Assembly (NCBI GenBank): GCA_938073925.1
Contig: CALJGH010000125.1
Span: 1-39,375, forward strand
DNA length: 39,375 nucleotides
Origin: an uncultured Nitrospinaceae bacterium
Lineage (GTDB): Bacteria > Nitrospinota > Nitrospinia > Nitrospinales > VA-1
Reading direction: 5' to 3'
Shown here: in pieces, positions 33,201-39,375 of the stretch
How the letters are laid out: every line of letters starts with the position of its first letter
How positions within the stretch are numbered: the stretch's first letter is position 1
Notes under the pieces: model-generated
What the model was told of the DNA's origin: nothing
Seen by the model: only the letters and a program-made list of their open reading frames with translations
Database searches by the model: none
Translations under genes and position numbers: made by a program

Positions 33201-33521
33201 AGGAGCATTGAGTCTGAGAACAAGGCCCTGAAACAAATTCAAGAAGCGCAGAGCATGTTAAGCGAAATGAAAAAATCCGGGTCGCAAATGTCCCAACAGG
33301 GCAAACAACAAAACCAGCTTCGACTTGGAACGGGAAGTCGCAGAGACTCAAGGCGTGGAGGTGCTGTTCGAATGCAGAAGGAAAAAGTTCTCTTGCCTTC
33401 GGACGATCAATACAAAGTACCCAGTGAGTTCCGCGAAGATATTCTCGATGCGATGAAAAAACAGACACCGAAGAACTACGAACAACTGGTCAACGAATAT
33501 TATAGAGAACTCGTGCAATGA
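30207..33521 (+). CDS. DUF4175-like large membrane protein with long coiled coil
   Basis: This is the longest product in the window, 1104 residues. Two membrane helices lie at about residues 24-46 and 50-66 and a third near 151-170, after which the chain is outside the cytoplasm. Beta-rich segments with PAYTR near residues 220-230 and an Ig-like region to about 420 follow. The remainder (about 430-1000) is mostly Glu/Lys/Gln-rich coiled coil with Met- and Gln-rich stretches, and the tail is basic. This layout matches the DUF4175-type proteins found near MoxR genes in several Gram-negative phyla. The stop overlaps the metallopeptidase start by four bases. Mechanism unknown; a periplasmic stalk or scaffold is plausible. 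Confidence 0.8.
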   Translation: MEAYSQINQFLIRVQKSCNRIRLILGTYLFFAALLGTLLCVALFYYLQPSSISYYASALLFLILGKYLYSTVRSSSLKKIDREGAALLIEKKYPELNNSLINSAQLGDIVSDPAREKLFSSAFIHELIARTQNHITKLNADSVIEKSRTTHSRNLFLSTLAIGLVVTFIVPDFWQQALKNSNPSAGNPSTVTAEKNISSPDLAEPVYSIHDLALILNYPAYTRLSAKRVNPSDGSVKALPGTEVLIKGKINQAVQAASLVINEKDSFLMESKKDSTLSGSFMVREKGFYQFRVKGPSGTRTVLPQKFPIKLDKDKKPRILLFPANPKPVYFDTDKIQIFYEGSDDFGIRSIELVALIDDSTTRKSIKNLKNGEKASQGRFTWNLALESLKPGQEIQYYLEIKDNDNVFGPNKNQSEIISFTIFDTSKEQENLVRLQDELTEKMIALLATGLVEDNILKTTTKDALYGKKLLASNADALIDIIGLAQHIKNQAEELGNFPQAYLTLLNNIISGLKTIRQEKIDAIDKIQGTIMKPTPVDYNLFSIEVLNDRMVTHLERDILYLIKITNRQKMDRVMDLEDQLLELTETLQEEFENLKNKKSPLNSNQLKSKLDQIQQTLKQLMEKLAQQNQSMPDEFLNSKSYKSMNMEEMMASVEKIQDLANQGKMDEAMEQLKKMAEELRKFAEQLNQAESSMEEMVDTEMMEQLNESTQELKDMEKKQREIIKKTSEINQELRQKQSKKFESLVKKFFEELKRDVESIRSILDDDKNYLNEHSAMKKLSKLLEKESALNQEIQSLGQETIDSSLKDSLAKNFAELKDRQRQLSSTLSEMNSLRAMGLQEFKEKLPELQKKYDSLKELAELNELNEFNLLFKSTYPEVFRWQGNIQASRNENITGKISDDLKKVTRLNGEISKKLGSLKRSTEASNDSLLSKEEKSKLQKMAEQEKSMRGKTEGMQKQFSKMNQKNPLLPPSLAQNMQMAGKNLQRAESRLQGNQVQRSIESENKALKQIQEAQSMLSEMKKSGSQMSQQGKQQNQLRLGTGSRRDSRRGGAVRMQKEKVLLPSDDQYKVPSEFREDILDAMKKQTPKNYEQLVNEYYRELVQ

Positions 33522-35077
33522 TAAAAAAAGAGAATATTTTTTTTTCGTCCTTGCTTGTGGTACTCGCTCTTTCTATCACCACATCTGCCGCTCCGACATT
33601 CACCGACAAAGTACTCACGGGTTATGAACTCGCTCAAGATTGGGATTTGATTGCCGCCGAAGAACTTTCCAATTCCCTTCTTGAAAACCACCCCGAATCC
33701 GGTGATGCTCATTTTCTCAGCGCACGAATTGAATTTCTAAAAGGAAACTACAATCGTGCATTAGAGATTCTGGAAAGAGTAGGTGATTCCTACGAAGAAG
33801 TTTCCGATTTCAAGAATAGAGTTGAGGCTACCCGCAAGGCCACCCAGAATTTTGTTACCCGAGAAACGGCACATTTCCGCTTTCGTTATAAAGAAGGCCC
33901 CGATGAGGTTCTTCTAACTTACGCAGAGGAAGTACTGGAAAAATCTTACCTAGTGTTAGGGGAAATTTTAGATCATTATCCACAGGAAAAAGTTCTCATT
34001 GAATTTTACCCTGACAGACAACCATTTTCTAAAATTTCTCCACTGACCTTGCAAGACATCCTCACATCTGGAACCGTCGCGCTGTGTAAATACAATCGTA
34101 TTATGATGATTTCGCCAGGGTCACTGGTTCGTGGATTCAACTGGATGGATACTCTAAGCCATGAATACGTTCATTATCTACTTACAAAGAAAAGCCGCAA
34201 TCAGCTTCCACTGTGGACGCATGAAGGAATCGCAAAATTACTGGAAACAAGATGGCGTAACGACAAAAAATACTTATCTCCCATTATGGAAACCATTCTT
34301 TCTGGCGCGCTCAAAAATGATTACAGAATCGCATTGGAAGATATGATGCCGTCGCTTGCCAAACTGAAAACCGCCAAAGATGTTCAACTTGCTTACGCAG
34401 AAGTGTCAACAATGATGGAGTTCCTCGCAGAATCGAAGGGCATAGAAATTTTCACTCAACTTCTTGAAGATTTGGCCAAAGGTATACGCTTTGAAGAAAG
34501 TTTTCAAAACAGGGCCGGACACGATATTCTTTCCTTTCAGAACAACTGGGAGATATGGGCTAAAAATAAGGAGTTGAAATTTATTCCTGGCATTACCGCT
34601 TTGACCAAAGAATTCAAAAATCAAAACAAACTGGAACCAGAAAAAGATTATAAAGGATTAGGCACAAGGCGGGCGCAGGACCTAACCTTCTTAGGTGATA
34701 TCTTAAAGTCTCGCGATCATTACAACGCCGCCATCCTTGAGTATCAAAAGGCGAAAGAAGAATCTTCTACTCATTCACCAATACTGTTCAACAAACTAGC
34801 TGGCACCTATATTCAAACAGGGAAGTACGATGAAGCAGAGTTGCTTTTAAAAGAAAGCCTAGAGTATTATTCTGACTTTCATACGACACTCGCTAACCTT
34901 GGTGAGCTTTATTTTGTTAGCGAAAGGTTTTACAAAGCACAAAAATATCTCGAAAAAGCGGTTCGCATCAACCCATTCAACCCTTTCATTCACACCAGGT
35001 TGATAGAGTTATACGATCGCATGTCAATGACCGAAGAAAAGAAATTACAAACCCAGCTGTTCAGCTTAATAGATTGA
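33518..35077 (+). CDS. Exported TPR protein with gluzincin-type (peptidase MA-like) domain
   Basis: The 519-residue precursor begins with a signal peptide (residues 1-25, ending near TTSAAP). TPR-like helices follow at about 30-110, then a zinc peptidase domain with HEYVH at residues 215-219. THEGIAKLLE about 15 residues later supplies the third ligand Glu, the H-E-x-x-H...E gluzincin pattern. C-terminal TPR units occupy about 385-510 (ILEYQKAKE, FNKLAGTYIQTGKYDEAELL, LANLGELYFVSERFYKAQKY). It overlaps the previous gene by four bases. It probably acts in the periplasm with the DUF4175-like protein; substrate unknown. Confidence 0.85.
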   Translation: MIKKENIFFSSLLVVLALSITTSAAPTFTDKVLTGYELAQDWDLIAAEELSNSLLENHPESGDAHFLSARIEFLKGNYNRALEILERVGDSYEEVSDFKNRVEATRKATQNFVTRETAHFRFRYKEGPDEVLLTYAEEVLEKSYLVLGEILDHYPQEKVLIEFYPDRQPFSKISPLTLQDILTSGTVALCKYNRIMMISPGSLVRGFNWMDTLSHEYVHYLLTKKSRNQLPLWTHEGIAKLLETRWRNDKKYLSPIMETILSGALKNDYRIALEDMMPSLAKLKTAKDVQLAYAEVSTMMEFLAESKGIEIFTQLLEDLAKGIRFEESFQNRAGHDILSFQNNWEIWAKNKELKFIPGITALTKEFKNQNKLEPEKDYKGLGTRRAQDLTFLGDILKSRDHYNAAILEYQKAKEESSTHSPILFNKLAGTYIQTGKYDEAELLLKESLEYYSDFHTTLANLGELYFVSERFYKAQKYLEKAVRINPFNPFIHTRLIELYDRMSMTEEKKLQTQLFSLID

Positions 35078-35087
35078 GGTTTTCTGA

Positions 35088-36074
35088 ATGGAAGATTTAG
35101 AACTAGCCCAGGAACTACTAAAGGCCAAAAAAAATGTAGTCAATGAAATACAAAAAGTCATCATCGGCCAAGATGAAGTAATCGAAGACCTTTTGGTTGC
35201 GCTTTTTTCTAAGGGACACTGCCTTTTCGTGGGAGTACCCGGATTAGCGAAAACCCTTCTGGTCAGCACCCTTGCGCAAGTATTAAACCTCGGGTTCAGT
35301 CGAATTCAGTTCACCCCCGACCTCATGCCTTCAGATATAACGGGGACAGATATCTTGCACGAAGATACTACATCGGGGAAGAGAGTGTTCCAGTTCATTA
35401 AAGGTCCAATTTTCTCTAACATAATTTTAGCCGATGAGATCAATCGAACGCCTCCAAAAACCCAGGCGGCTCTATTGCAAGCAATGCAGGAAAAACAAGT
35501 TACAGTAGGGGGAAACACCTATCCACTTACCCCACCCTTTCTGGTTTTTGCTACGCAAAACCCCATTGAGCATGAAGGCACCTATCCGCTGCCAGAAGCA
35601 CAACTCGATAGGTTCATGTTTATGATCAACGTGACCTATCCCAGCAAAAAAGAAGAAATCAAAATCGCACTCTCCACCACTTCAGGTCAATTAACCGAGT
35701 TGCAACCTATCTTGAATGCCGAGCAGGTCTTAAAGTTTCAAGAACTGGTTCCACGAGTCCCTGTTTCCGAACACGTTGCCTCTTATGCTGTGGAACTGGT
35801 GCAAAATACACGACCACAGCAAAATAGTAATGCGCCGGATTTTGTTAAGGAATGGATTGATTGGGGGGCAGGCCCCAGAGCGTCTCAATATCTTATCTTG
35901 GGAGCCAAGGCAAAAGCGTTGATGGACAACCGTGTCGCGACGACAATTGAGGACGTCAAAGCGGTTTCCCGCCAGGTTCTAGAACACCGGATTATATTAA
36001 ACTTCAAAGCCGAAGCAGAGAATATAAAAGTCACCGATGTCATAGAAAAACTCCTGACAACAGTGAAAGCCTAA
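35088..36074 (+). CDS. MoxR-family AAA+ ATPase
   Basis: MoxR proteins are chaperone-like ATPases that activate partner proteins, often with VWA domains. The P-loop GVPGLAKT is at residues 49-56, Walker B ILADEINR near 108-115, sensor 1 FATQNP near 150 and EGTYPLPEAQLDRFMF near 160-175. The C-terminal lid contains GAGPRASQYLILGAKAKA. At 328 residues it is complete. GAGG overlapping the stop of the preceding gene is its binding site. The DUF58 and VWA/BatA genes that usually follow moxR are absent; the next gene is convergent and its stop abuts this one. Confidence 0.94.
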   Translation: MEDLELAQELLKAKKNVVNEIQKVIIGQDEVIEDLLVALFSKGHCLFVGVPGLAKTLLVSTLAQVLNLGFSRIQFTPDLMPSDITGTDILHEDTTSGKRVFQFIKGPIFSNIILADEINRTPPKTQAALLQAMQEKQVTVGGNTYPLTPPFLVFATQNPIEHEGTYPLPEAQLDRFMFMINVTYPSKKEEIKIALSTTSGQLTELQPILNAEQVLKFQELVPRVPVSEHVASYAVELVQNTRPQQNSNAPDFVKEWIDWGAGPRASQYLILGAKAKALMDNRVATTIEDVKAVSRQVLEHRIILNFKAEAENIKVTDVIEKLLTTVKA

Positions 36075-36458
36075 CTACTTATTTTTGTAAAGGCTCCCAA
36101 CGCGGAAACCACCACGGTCCTCCTTATCGATACTCATCTGGCGAGTATCTTCTTCATCGAGTTTGCCTAACGCTTCGGAAACTTCTATCTGATAGTTTTT
36201 GACTTTCTGATACAGGGGATGTTTGATATCCAACTTCAGGTTGGTGAGAGCCGCGGTGAATTCGCCGGTACCATCCGGAGTCAATTTACATACCAGTTCA
36301 CCGGAATTGTCATCGCGGTAAATATCTGTTACTTCCAATGGCGTTTTATTTTTGACTTGAAACCCCATTTCACGCAACAGGGTCAACACCGCTCCACGTC
36401 CATAAACACGAAGTGGCAAACATTTTAGCAATTCATCCATCAAAGATTGTGCGCTCAA
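36075..36458 (-). CDS. Small soluble protein of unknown family
   Basis: The 127-residue product has no signal, no membrane segment and one cysteine. Its N-terminal helix-rich half (RVYGRGAVLTLLREMGFQV) precedes a short beta-rich centre and an acidic tail. I use the TTG start at 36458 because GAGGA lies nine bases upstream; the ATG six codons later is an alternative. Its stop codon abuts the moxR stop with no base between, so the two convergent transcripts overlap. The family is not recognised. Confidence 0.65.
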   Translation of the reverse strand: MSAQSLMDELLKCLPLRVYGRGAVLTLLREMGFQVKNKTPLEVTDIYRDDNSGELVCKLTPDGTGEFTAALTNLKLDIKHPLYQKVKNYQIEVSEALGKLDEEDTRQMSIDKEDRGGFRVGSLYKNK

Positions 36459-36718
36459 CTCAATATATCCTCAAAGTAGTAAAAAAGTAATTATAGACAA
36501 AGTGCAAAAATAACTCCAAACAAACCGTCATTCACATTAAAAAACCACTTAAATTTTTCGCGCAACCATAATTGTTTAAAGCTCTTCATCGAATTTACCG
36601 AAAATAAAATAGGGACTAAACAAGGCAATCGGTCCATTTGAAATAGATTCACCCTTAGTAGAGTAAAACATTGCTTAAAATCTCACCTCAAATTAATCCG
36701 TCAAAATTTTGTAATACC

Positions 36719-36747
36719 TTGACAAAAGTCAATAAATTCATTAAGTT
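36719..36747 (+). promoter_or_regulatory. Promoter with palindromic -35 region upstream of the gsp cluster
   Basis: TTGACA at 36719-36724, a 17-base spacer and TAAGTT at 36742-36747 form a candidate sigma-70 promoter with a perfect -35 and weak -10. The -35 lies in a perfect palindrome TTGAC-AAAA-GTCAA (36719-36732), which could be an operator for a dimeric regulator. The rest of 36459-36773 is AT-rich and otherwise empty. Confidence 0.45.
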
Positions 36748-36773
36748 AGATAGAGTGAACTTGAGGGTAATCT

Positions 36774-37538
36774 GTGCCCGTGAATAAATATTTACCAGCG
36801 ATCAATCTATTTTTTGTCCTCACCATCGCTGTTATTACAACATTGTCAGTCAAAATCTGGACACACCCCACTTATCCAACCCGAGTCGATGGGGCATCTG
36901 TGGTGGGATCGCCAAAATCCCTGAATAAATTGACAGTTAGCCGACTTGGAGGCAATGCAGGAACGGTATCTCAGGTGGTGCAAGGGAATATTTTTCGCAG
37001 GCAAAGAAGGGAGTATATTCCCCCTCCAACAGCCCGACCCATTGTACCATCCGTTGCCAGCAAGCCTGCCTTGCCACCGCCGAACCTGGTTTTGAAAGGC
37101 ATTCTGATGCTGGGCGGCACAAAAATTGCTATCTTAGAGGGTAATTACTGGACTTTTCAAGGAAACCAAAAGGTGAAAAAGAAAGTTAAGAAAAGGGGCT
37201 ATTCTTTGGGACAAATTGTAGGGGATTTTGAGTTGACCGAAATAGATAAAACCAGTGTCACCCTAAATGATAAAAATGGGCGTGGGGTTCGATTGCGTTT
37301 GGCTAAACGCTCTCCCGAAAAAATCATTCATAGAGAGGGGACTGTTTTTTTTCAAAAAAATAAAAAGTATGATCCGAGAAAATTCAAAGCCACTCCTGTC
37401 AAGAATCGCCCGACAAGAACCACTACGGCACAACCAAAAGCCAAGCCAACTGCACTTGCCCCGGCTCCAGCCCCTGTGTTCAGGATTTCGGGAGCAAAAA
37501 CACCTGCACCTGCTGCCGTTCATATTTCAGGAAGATAA
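36774..37538 (+). CDS. gspC: GspC-like type II secretion inner-membrane protein
   Basis: GspC couples the inner-membrane platform to the outer-membrane secretin. The 254-residue protein has one N-terminal membrane segment (about residues 8-26), a Ser/Gly-rich linker, and a periplasmic homology-region domain at about 103-175 (LVLKGILMLGGTKIAILEG through YSLGQIVGDFEL). In place of a C-terminal PDZ domain it has a basic then Pro/Ala-rich tail. It starts at GTG 36774, with GAGGG about nine bases upstream; a GTG two codons later is an alternative. gspE follows after six bases. A PilP-like protein of a type IV pilus system is the main alternative, hence moderate certainty. Confidence 0.72.
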   Translation: MPVNKYLPAINLFFVLTIAVITTLSVKIWTHPTYPTRVDGASVVGSPKSLNKLTVSRLGGNAGTVSQVVQGNIFRRQRREYIPPPTARPIVPSVASKPALPPPNLVLKGILMLGGTKIAILEGNYWTFQGNQKVKKKVKKRGYSLGQIVGDFELTEIDKTSVTLNDKNGRGVRLRLAKRSPEKIIHREGTVFFQKNKKYDPRKFKATPVKNRPTRTTTAQPKAKPTALAPAPAPVFRISGAKTPAPAAVHISGR

Positions 37539-37544
37539 ATTGTC

Positions 37545-39254
37545 ATGTTGAAAAAAGTTGATCCAGTTGAGCGAATTTTACTCCGCCATAAAAAGATTTC
37601 AGAAAAGGTTTTGCAGGAAGTCAAAACCAACAACCTGCATTCCCATAACTTTTTAGGAAAAACTTTGGTTGACCATGGTTATATCCATACCCAAACGTTA
37701 CTGGAAACCCTAGGTGCCGAGTTACGCTTGCCGTATATCAAAAAAGATCAATTTCCAAAGTCTGGCTTGCCTGTCGAGGGCCTGTCGATATCAGATACTT
37801 TTTTAAGAGAGAAAGTTATCCTTCCATTGCAACTCAAGGACGACACCTTGATCATTGCCGTTTTCGATCCATTCGACCAATACACGATTGAAGATTTAAA
37901 AGTTTCTCTTGGGAAAAACATCCGAGTTGTCTTAAGCGGCGAGCAGGATATTTTGGAATCTATCGAAGCGCACTATGGCGAAGGAGGCAGTTCGGCCATG
38001 GATCGCATGGTCGACAACATCAACGATGAAGATCTACATGGCTTAGATTCGCTTGATGAGAGCACGGAACATATTCGCGACATGGCTTCCGAGGCTCCTG
38101 TCATTAAACTGGTGAATCACATCATCAGTGAAGCGATTGAGTCGCGTGCCAGTGACATCCATTTGGAACCTTTTGATGACGAGCTTCTTTTAAGATATAG
38201 GATTGATGGCATTCTTCACGAATTTGATCATCCACCAAAACGCCTGAGTTCTGCAATCACGACCCGTATAAAAATTATGGCAAAGATGGATATTTCCGAA
38301 CGCCGACTACCTCAGGATGGGAGAATTAAACTAAAAATTCTGGGCAAAGATATCGACATGCGTGTTTCCACTCTGCCGACTTTATACGGTGAAAGTGTGG
38401 TCATGAGGATACTCGATCGCGGAAGCCTAGTACTGGACCTCAGCCAAATGGGGTTTCCCGAAAAGATACTCAGTCAACTCGAAGAGTTGATTCGTAAACC
38501 CTATGGCAAAATGCTGGTAACCGGTCCCACAGGTAGCGGCAAAACTACCACGCTTTATGCCGCCCTGAGCCAGATCAACACACCTGACAAAAAAATAATC
38601 ACCATTGAAGACCCCGTGGAATATCAAATGCGCGGGATCAACCAGATCCATGTAAAATCGCAGATCGGTCTAAACTTCGCTGGCGGGTTACGATCCATAG
38701 TGAGGCAGGATCCAGATGTGATCATGGTTGGTGAGATTCGTGACCCTGAAACAGCTGATATTTCGATTCAGGCCGCTCTGACAGGGCATCTTGTTTTTAG
38801 CACCGTTCACACCAACGATGCAGCAGGTGCAATCACGAGACTCCTCGATATGGGAATCGAAAATTTCCTAATTTCATCGGCACTATTAGGTGTGCTCGCT
38901 CAAAGACTGGTGCGCGTCATTTGCCCGGATTGCAAAGAAGAAACTACATTAACCCCAATCCTTCGTACAGAGATGGGGCAGTTGGGAAAAGAAGATATCA
39001 AAGTTTATCGTGGTAAAGGCTGTAAAGCCTGCAGTAACACAGGATTTCGAGGCAGATGTGGAATTTATGAACTGCTGGTTATTGATGATAATATTCGAGA
39101 ACTCGTATTAAAAAAATCAACCGCGCAAACTATCTGCGATCAAGCACGACAAACCGGCATGAGAACCTTGAGAGAAGACGGCTGGGACAAAGTGATAAAA
39201 GGCATCACTACCGTTGAAGAAATTCTCCGCGTCACCTTGAGTGATCGAAACTAG
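37545..39254 (+). CDS. gspE: Type II secretion ATPase GspE (PulE/PilB superfamily)
   Basis: This hexameric cytoplasmic ATPase powers pseudopilus assembly. The 569-residue protein has an N-terminal GspE/MshE-like domain (about 1-150), then DIHLEPFDDELLLRYRIDG near 203-222 and the P-loop GPTGSGKTTTLY at about 327-338. The Asp box (IITIEDPVEYQ), Walker B (PDVIMVGEIRD, about 389-399) and His box (TGHLVFSTVHTNDA) follow. The four-cysteine zinc motif CPDC...CKACSNTG near 460-500 is typical of GspE/PilB. The N-terminal domain and GspC neighbour favour type II secretion over type IV pili. Confidence 0.93.
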   Translation: MLKKVDPVERILLRHKKISEKVLQEVKTNNLHSHNFLGKTLVDHGYIHTQTLLETLGAELRLPYIKKDQFPKSGLPVEGLSISDTFLREKVILPLQLKDDTLIIAVFDPFDQYTIEDLKVSLGKNIRVVLSGEQDILESIEAHYGEGGSSAMDRMVDNINDEDLHGLDSLDESTEHIRDMASEAPVIKLVNHIISEAIESRASDIHLEPFDDELLLRYRIDGILHEFDHPPKRLSSAITTRIKIMAKMDISERRLPQDGRIKLKILGKDIDMRVSTLPTLYGESVVMRILDRGSLVLDLSQMGFPEKILSQLEELIRKPYGKMLVTGPTGSGKTTTLYAALSQINTPDKKIITIEDPVEYQMRGINQIHVKSQIGLNFAGGLRSIVRQDPDVIMVGEIRDPETADISIQAALTGHLVFSTVHTNDAAGAITRLLDMGIENFLISSALLGVLAQRLVRVICPDCKEETTLTPILRTEMGQLGKEDIKVYRGKGCKACSNTGFRGRCGIYELLVIDDNIRELVLKKSTAQTICDQARQTGMRTLREDGWDKVIKGITTVEEILRVTLSDRN

Positions 39255-39310
39255 ACAAAAGAAAGTCATAGAACAAACGTAAAATCTAAAAAATCCTATA
39301 AAGGCAAACC

Positions 39311-39375
39311 ATGACGGTTTATACCTATAAAGCCACGGATAAAAACGGCACATATGTAGAAGGCAATATTAGCGC
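39311..39375 (+). CDS. gspF: GspF N-terminus (cut by window end)
   Basis: The first 21 codons read MTVYTYKATDKNGTYVEGNI, the classic opening of GspF/PilC inner-membrane platform proteins (YxYKAxDxxGxxxEG). AAAGG about nine bases before the ATG is the binding site. It follows gspE by 56 bases, as in other type II secretion operons. The rest lies beyond the window. Confidence 0.85.
   Translation, partial: MTVYTYKATDKNGTYVEGNIS

Overview
The window reads as a chromosomal segment of a diderm (Gram-negative-type) bacterium of moderate, slightly AT-rich composition. Support comes from a type II secretion assembly cluster, an exported di-haem cytochrome c peroxidase, a complete F1Fo ATP synthase operon and a sigma-54 promoter. 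The mix of an unusual 4Fe-4S ferredoxin, a TatD-radical SAM fusion, a RicT-MetG block and a MoxR/DUF4175-type cluster suggests a deep-branching lineage such as Nitrospinota or Desulfobacterota. That placement is an impression from gene style and was not tested. No rRNA, tRNA, CRISPR array, insertion sequence or prophage was recognised.

Layout. 1-3445: an unknown 150-residue protein, dihydrolipoamide dehydrogenase (lpdA), a decayed formylglycine-generating-enzyme-like gene, and a 49-residue membrane microprotein behind a consensus sigma-54 promoter. 3446-5692: a DnaJ-type co-chaperone overlapping a small membrane protein, then on the minus strand a DUF1566-type protein and a small partner. 5857-7594 (minus): two oligopeptide-ABC permeases without their ATPase or binding protein. 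7595-12734: a TPR-like remnant, a UbiD-family decarboxylase and uvrA. 13068-19760 (minus): the ATP synthase operon atpZ-B-E-F-H-A-G-D-C, with a hairpin-rich gap between atpE and atpF. 19987-20313 (minus): an atypical two-cluster ferredoxin with a good sigma-70 promoter.

20651-25859 (plus): holB-ricT-metG-tatD/radical SAM, tightly packed with a 4-nt overlap at metG/tatD. The tatD fusion ends at an amber codon followed in frame by 29 protein-like codons. 26020-26660: a DUF423 membrane protein, the mutated tail of a chemotaxis receptor gene and a strong intrinsic terminator. 26674-29261 (minus): a four-gene unit of an anchored exported protein, a parvulin, MsrA and a di-haem peroxidase, plausibly for oxidative protein damage. 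29403-36074 (plus): a stomatin, a very long DUF4175-like membrane/coiled-coil protein, an exported TPR metallopeptidase and a MoxR ATPase, then a convergent unknown gene. 36774-39375 (plus): gspC-like, gspE and the start of gspF, cut by the window end.

The least ordinary parts are the sigma-54-driven microprotein, the amber codon in the tatD-radical SAM gene, the irregular cysteine spacing of the ferredoxin, the structured atpE-atpF gap, the MoxR/DUF4175/metallopeptidase cluster, and two clear gene remnants (formylglycine-generating enzyme, chemotaxis receptor) beside intact genes.
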